Shown: in pieces, positions 61,103-64,000 of the stretch
Layout of the letters: each line of letters starts with the position of its first letter
Position numbering within the stretch: the first letter of the stretch is position 1
Origin: Delftia acidovorans
Lineage (GTDB): Bacteria; Pseudomonadota; Gammaproteobacteria; Burkholderiales; Burkholderiaceae_C
NCBI GenBank assembly: GCA_031286585.1
Contig: JAITUC010000024.1
Location: 124,001-188,000 of the forward strand
Reading direction: 5' to 3'
Length of the DNA: 64,000 nucleotides
The notes under the pieces: model-generated
What the model was told of the DNA's origin: nothing
The model's input: the letters and a program-made list of their open reading frames with translations, nothing else
Database searches by the model: none
Program-made: the position numbers and the translations under genes

Positions 61103-64000
61103 TCAGGTTGAAGACGGGGCCTGGCCGCGCCGCTCCGCCGCCAGGGGCTGCATGAAGCTTTGCGCCAGCTGGGGATGGCGCTGCACGATGTCGCGCAGCC
61201 CGGCCACATAGTCAGGCTGGTCGGCATGGCTGGCGCTGACCACCTGCCGCGCGAAGATGGCCGCCACCACGGCGGCGGTCTCGGGCGCCTGCACCTGGCT
61301 GCGCAGGAAATGCAGCACGCGCGTCTTGCTGGCGCGTGCACGGTGCACCTGGCTGAGCACGGCCAGGAAGTAGGGCTGCAGCTCCTGCAGGCGCGCCGCG
61401 CGCTGCGGCGCGGGCTCGTCGGGCAGGGCGAGCAGCCACTGCGTGACGAACAGCTGCACGCTGGTGGCGGGGTGCTGGGCCAGGCGCGCCAGGTAGAGGC
61501 TGGCCTCGGGCGCGCTCATGTGCTGCGCGAGCCGCTGGCGGCCCAGGGCCTGCACCCAGGGCTGGGCGTGATCGACCCAGCCGAGCAGCAGCTGCGGCGA
61601 CAGGGCGCCGTCCGGCAGCCGCTGGCCGAACATCTCGCGTGCGTACTGCTGCGTGTCGGCAAACAGGGCGTCGGCCAGCGGCAGCAGCTGTTCGGCCTGC
61701 TCGGGCAGGGTCCGGTCCATGGGGGTGAGCCGCGCATCGATGCTCTGGCGGCTCAAGGCGCGCACTTCGGCATCGGCATGCCGGGCCAGCGTGGACCATT
61801 GGCGCAGCGTGTAGGCCTGCAGGTCCAGCGCCTTCAGGCCCCAGGCGCCGTAGCGTTGCGCACCCGTGGCCTGGGCCTGCAGGGCGCGCCAGATGCCCGA
61901 GGCATCGCGGGCCGGAGCCACGGCGGCCAGCGGGCCGGTGAGCAGCCGCAGCGCCGCGTCGTGCACGCCTTCGGCCTTTTCCGCGCGGAACAGTACTTCG
62001 TGCAGGCGCTCGGCAATCTGCGCATTGCAACGCGCGTCTGCGGCCAGGCGCTCGACCAGGGGCGCAGCCGCCTTGCGCAAGGCGGCATGCGGTGATACGG
62101 CGAACTCTGCCAGCATGGCGGCCTGCTCGCACAGCAGGTCATCGGCCAGGCTGCCCATGAGCCGTATGCCGCAGGCCATGCGCGCAGGCTCTTCGGATTC
62201 CAGCAGCCCGCGCAGCGCCGCCGGCGGCAGGGTCCGCAGGCCCTGCGGATGCGCCAGCAGCCAGGCGGTCGCCATCTCCACCAGCGCCGTCACCGAGTGC
62301 GCCAGCAGGTGGTGCAGCGGCGGGGCCGGGACGCTGGCGGCCTGCGCAGCCAGCGGACCATTGCCATCGAACAGCGCCTGCACGGCATCGCGGATATCGG
62401 CCAGCGCGGGGCTGTCGGCATCCAGCGTGGGCAGCGCCGCCAGCAAGGCCAGGGCCACGGCCGCGCCATCGGCATAAAACAGCAGGGCCAGGCCCTGGGT
62501 GCGCGAGTTGGCGGCCGGCGACAGCAGCAGGGCGGCCACCAGTTCGGCATCGCGCGCGGCGCCTGCGCGGTCACGCGACAGCCAGGCGCCCAGGTAGCTG
62601 GCGGCAGGCCCGTCGCCGCATTGCGCAAGCGCCAGCAGCCAGGGCCGGCGTGCCGCATCGTCGGTCAGCGAGACCATGCGCTGCTGGGCGATCTGAAGGC
62701 CCAGCGCGGCCGCCGGAGCATAGGTTTTCTGCAGCAGCGGCGCGGTGGCCGCCGCATCGAGGCCGTCCAGAAAGGCCTTCTGGTCCTGCAGGGCGCGCGT
62801 GAGCGACCACAGCAGCAGCGTGGACTGCGAACGGCCCACCAGTTGCAGCAGCTGACCGGGGTGGGCGTCCCACATGGCCGAAAGCCCTTCGACGCGCTGC
62901 GCGGGCAGCTGCTGCAGGTCCAGCGGCGCATCGGTGGACCAGGTGTGGGCGCGGGCCGAGGCATGCAGTTGCGGCCAGCGCGGCAGCAGCAGCCTGGCGG
63001 CGATGAGCCAGCGCGATTCGGGCAGGCGGCCGGAGCGCGAGGCAGGCAGGCCCGCGCAGCAGCGGTCCATGGCCTGCAGCAGGGCTGCGGCATGGGCGGC
63101 GCTTTCGCTGTGGTCGGCCGAGGCCATGCGCCGCAGCTGACGCCAGCCGCGCAGGCGCAGGTACAGCGAGGTGTCGCGGCTGAAGACGGCACCCTCGTCG
63201 CGAGGGCCATCGAAGCGCGCGTGCAGCACGGCCAGCAGGGCGTGGTCCCGCCGCCACTCGGCGCGCTTGTGGATGCGCCGCAGGGTGGGCCACCAGGCGC
63301 GCGTGAGGGGGATACGCTCCATCCAGGCCAGCAGCTGCTGGTGGACGGCGCCGTCGTGCGCGCCCAGCGCATCGGCCGCCAGCAGCGCCTGTGGCCCCAG
63401 GGCCTGGAAGAAGGCGTGTTCAGCCTGCGGGGCGCTTTCCTGCGTGTCGTTTTCCTGCGGGGGGATCCCGGCCCATTGCGCTTGGTATGCCTGGTACTCC
63501 TGCAGCGCCGCCTGGCGTTCCTGCGGCTCCAGCAGGGCCAGCCAGGCCTGGTGCGCCAGATCGCGCGTGGCCTCGCTGGTGCCGCGCTGCGACAGCGCCT
63601 GCAGGGCCACCGCCGCGCCGCCATCGCCCAGGCGCCCGATGAGGTAGGCCAGGCAGTAGTCGAGCAGATCGTCCCCCGTGCCCAGCAGCGCCACCAGGCG
63701 TGGAACCTGGGCATGCAGCAGGCGCTGGGCGGCGCCGCCGCGCGCGGGGTCCGCATACTCGGCCAGCCGCCACACCAGCCGGGCCTGCTGGCCCGCGGGC
63801 ATCAGCCGCCAGGCGCTGCCGTCCAGGCGTTTGCACAGGGCGGAAATGGCGCCGGCCTGCACGGCCGACTCCGGCAGGCCTGGCGGCACCGTGGCCTGTC
63901 CCGGTTGGCCGGGGGACAGGCCGGGGGAGGGCGCCGGGCCTGCTTCAGCATCCAGCTCCGCAAAGCCCTCATGGGACTGCAGCACATCGCCCGCGCCCAG
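61103..64000 (-). CDS. Alpha-solenoid (HEAT/ARM-like) protein of the retron, 5' end outside window
   Basis: At least 965 residues remain open to the window edge, so the true start is beyond 64000; the GTG at 63985 is unlikely to be the start. The protein is almost all amphipathic helices with repeated LL/AL-A pairs and no transmembrane or catalytic motif, typical of a HEAT/ARM repeat scaffold. It is 31 bp upstream of the SWIM gene on the same strand, so these two and the ncRNA/RT form one unit. In type XIII retrons the ARM protein is the third component. Confidence 0.8.
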   Translation of the reverse strand: MGAGDVLQSHEGFAELDAEAGPAPSPGLSPGQPGQATVPPGLPESAVQAGAISALCKRLDGSAWRLMPAGQQARLVWRLAEYADPARGGAAQRLLHAQVPRLVALLGTGDDLLDYCLAYLIGRLGDGGAAVALQALSQRGTSEATRDLAHQAWLALLEPQERQAALQEYQAYQAQWAGIPPQENDTQESAPQAEHAFFQALGPQALLAADALGAHDGAVHQQLLAWMERIPLTRAWWPTLRRIHKRAEWRRDHALLAVLHARFDGPRDEGAVFSRDTSLYLRLRGWRQLRRMASADHSESAAHAAALLQAMDRCCAGLPASRSGRLPESRWLIAARLLLPRWPQLHASARAHTWSTDAPLDLQQLPAQRVEGLSAMWDAHPGQLLQLVGRSQSTLLLWSLTRALQDQKAFLDGLDAAATAPLLQKTYAPAAALGLQIAQQRMVSLTDDAARRPWLLALAQCGDGPAASYLGAWLSRDRAGAARDAELVAALLLSPAANSRTQGLALLFYADGAAVALALLAALPTLDADSPALADIRDAVQALFDGNGPLAAQAASVPAPPLHHLLAHSVTALVEMATAWLLAHPQGLRTLPPAALRGLLESEEPARMACGIRLMGSLADDLLCEQAAMLAEFAVSPHAALRKAAAPLVERLAADARCNAQIAERLHEVLFRAEKAEGVHDAALRLLTGPLAAVAPARDASGIWRALQAQATGAQRYGAWGLKALDLQAYTLRQWSTLARHADAEVRALSRQSIDARLTPMDRTLPEQAEQLLPLADALFADTQQYAREMFGQRLPDGALSPQLLLGWVDHAQPWVQALGRQRLAQHMSAPEASLYLARLAQHPATSVQLFVTQWLLALPDEPAPQRAARLQELQPYFLAVLSQVHRARASKTRVLHFLRSQVQAPETAAVVAAIFARQVVSASHADQPDYVAGLRDIVQRHPQLAQSFMQPLAAERRGQAPSST

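Noticed and set aside
61071..61341. Longer start for the SWIM gene
   Set aside because: The added ~90 residues lie within the solenoid gene, are Arg/Pro-rich and lack a ribosome site.

Overview
This is a high-GC window that reads as a chromosomal piece of a Comamonadaceae betaproteobacterium, most like Delftia. The indications are the GTP-type PEP carboxykinase, the Bug-type binding protein, the CaiB/acyl-CoA dehydrogenase modules, the full five-step hut pathway, and the right arm of a Tn4371-like conjugative element at the left edge. The genus is an inference from gene content. No rRNA, tRNA or CRISPR array was seen.

Layout. 1-4309: end of an integrative conjugative element (trbL-F-G-I plus a DUF2274 gene), then a junction without genes. 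4310-16313: core metabolism and regulators: pckG, threonine dehydratase, a Fur-box-associated AraC regulator with a siderophore-interacting reductase, acyl-CoA synthetase/AidB-like dehydrogenase with a divergent TetR, and a BaeSR-like two-component system. 16512-29387: two converging gene strings. One encodes a TolC-type lipoprotein, a DevBCA-like ABC exporter, a HAD phosphatase, an esterase, two half-size EamA transporters and a DegT aminotransferase. The other encodes a class III aminotransferase, a GNAT protein, an arginase-fold protein and a CFA-synthase-like methyltransferase. Together they look like a biosynthesis and export pathway for an unknown, possibly lipid-like product.

29604-37531: a Bug binding protein behind a strong dyad, a Fur-box-controlled TonB receptor followed by a four-EF-hand lipoprotein and a DUF4198 protein, a HigBA-type toxin-antitoxin pair with a palindromic operator, and recQ. 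37661-41061: acyl-CoA dehydrogenase and CaiB-type CoA transferase with a divergent LysR. 41225-55110: histidine utilisation: an ABC transporter of NitT/Tau type, hutC, hutH, hutU, hutD, hutI, an FAD oxidase, a HisC-like aminotransferase, hutF and hutG. Two identical TGTATATACA sites lie before the transporter and before hutH. 55111-57059: SoxR with a SoxR-type promoter, an unknown small protein and an AraC regulator.

57072-64000: the most notable system, a retron. An RT gene is preceded by a non-coding region holding a 12-bp perfect a1/a2 pair, msr stem-loops and a long msd hairpin. Upstream lie a SWIM zinc-finger protein and a large alpha-solenoid (HEAT/ARM-like) protein that runs off the window. 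This gene set agrees with what I recall as type XIII retrons (ARM + WHSWIM + RT). The RT carries a proline-rich, membrane-spanning C-terminal tail that deserves attention.
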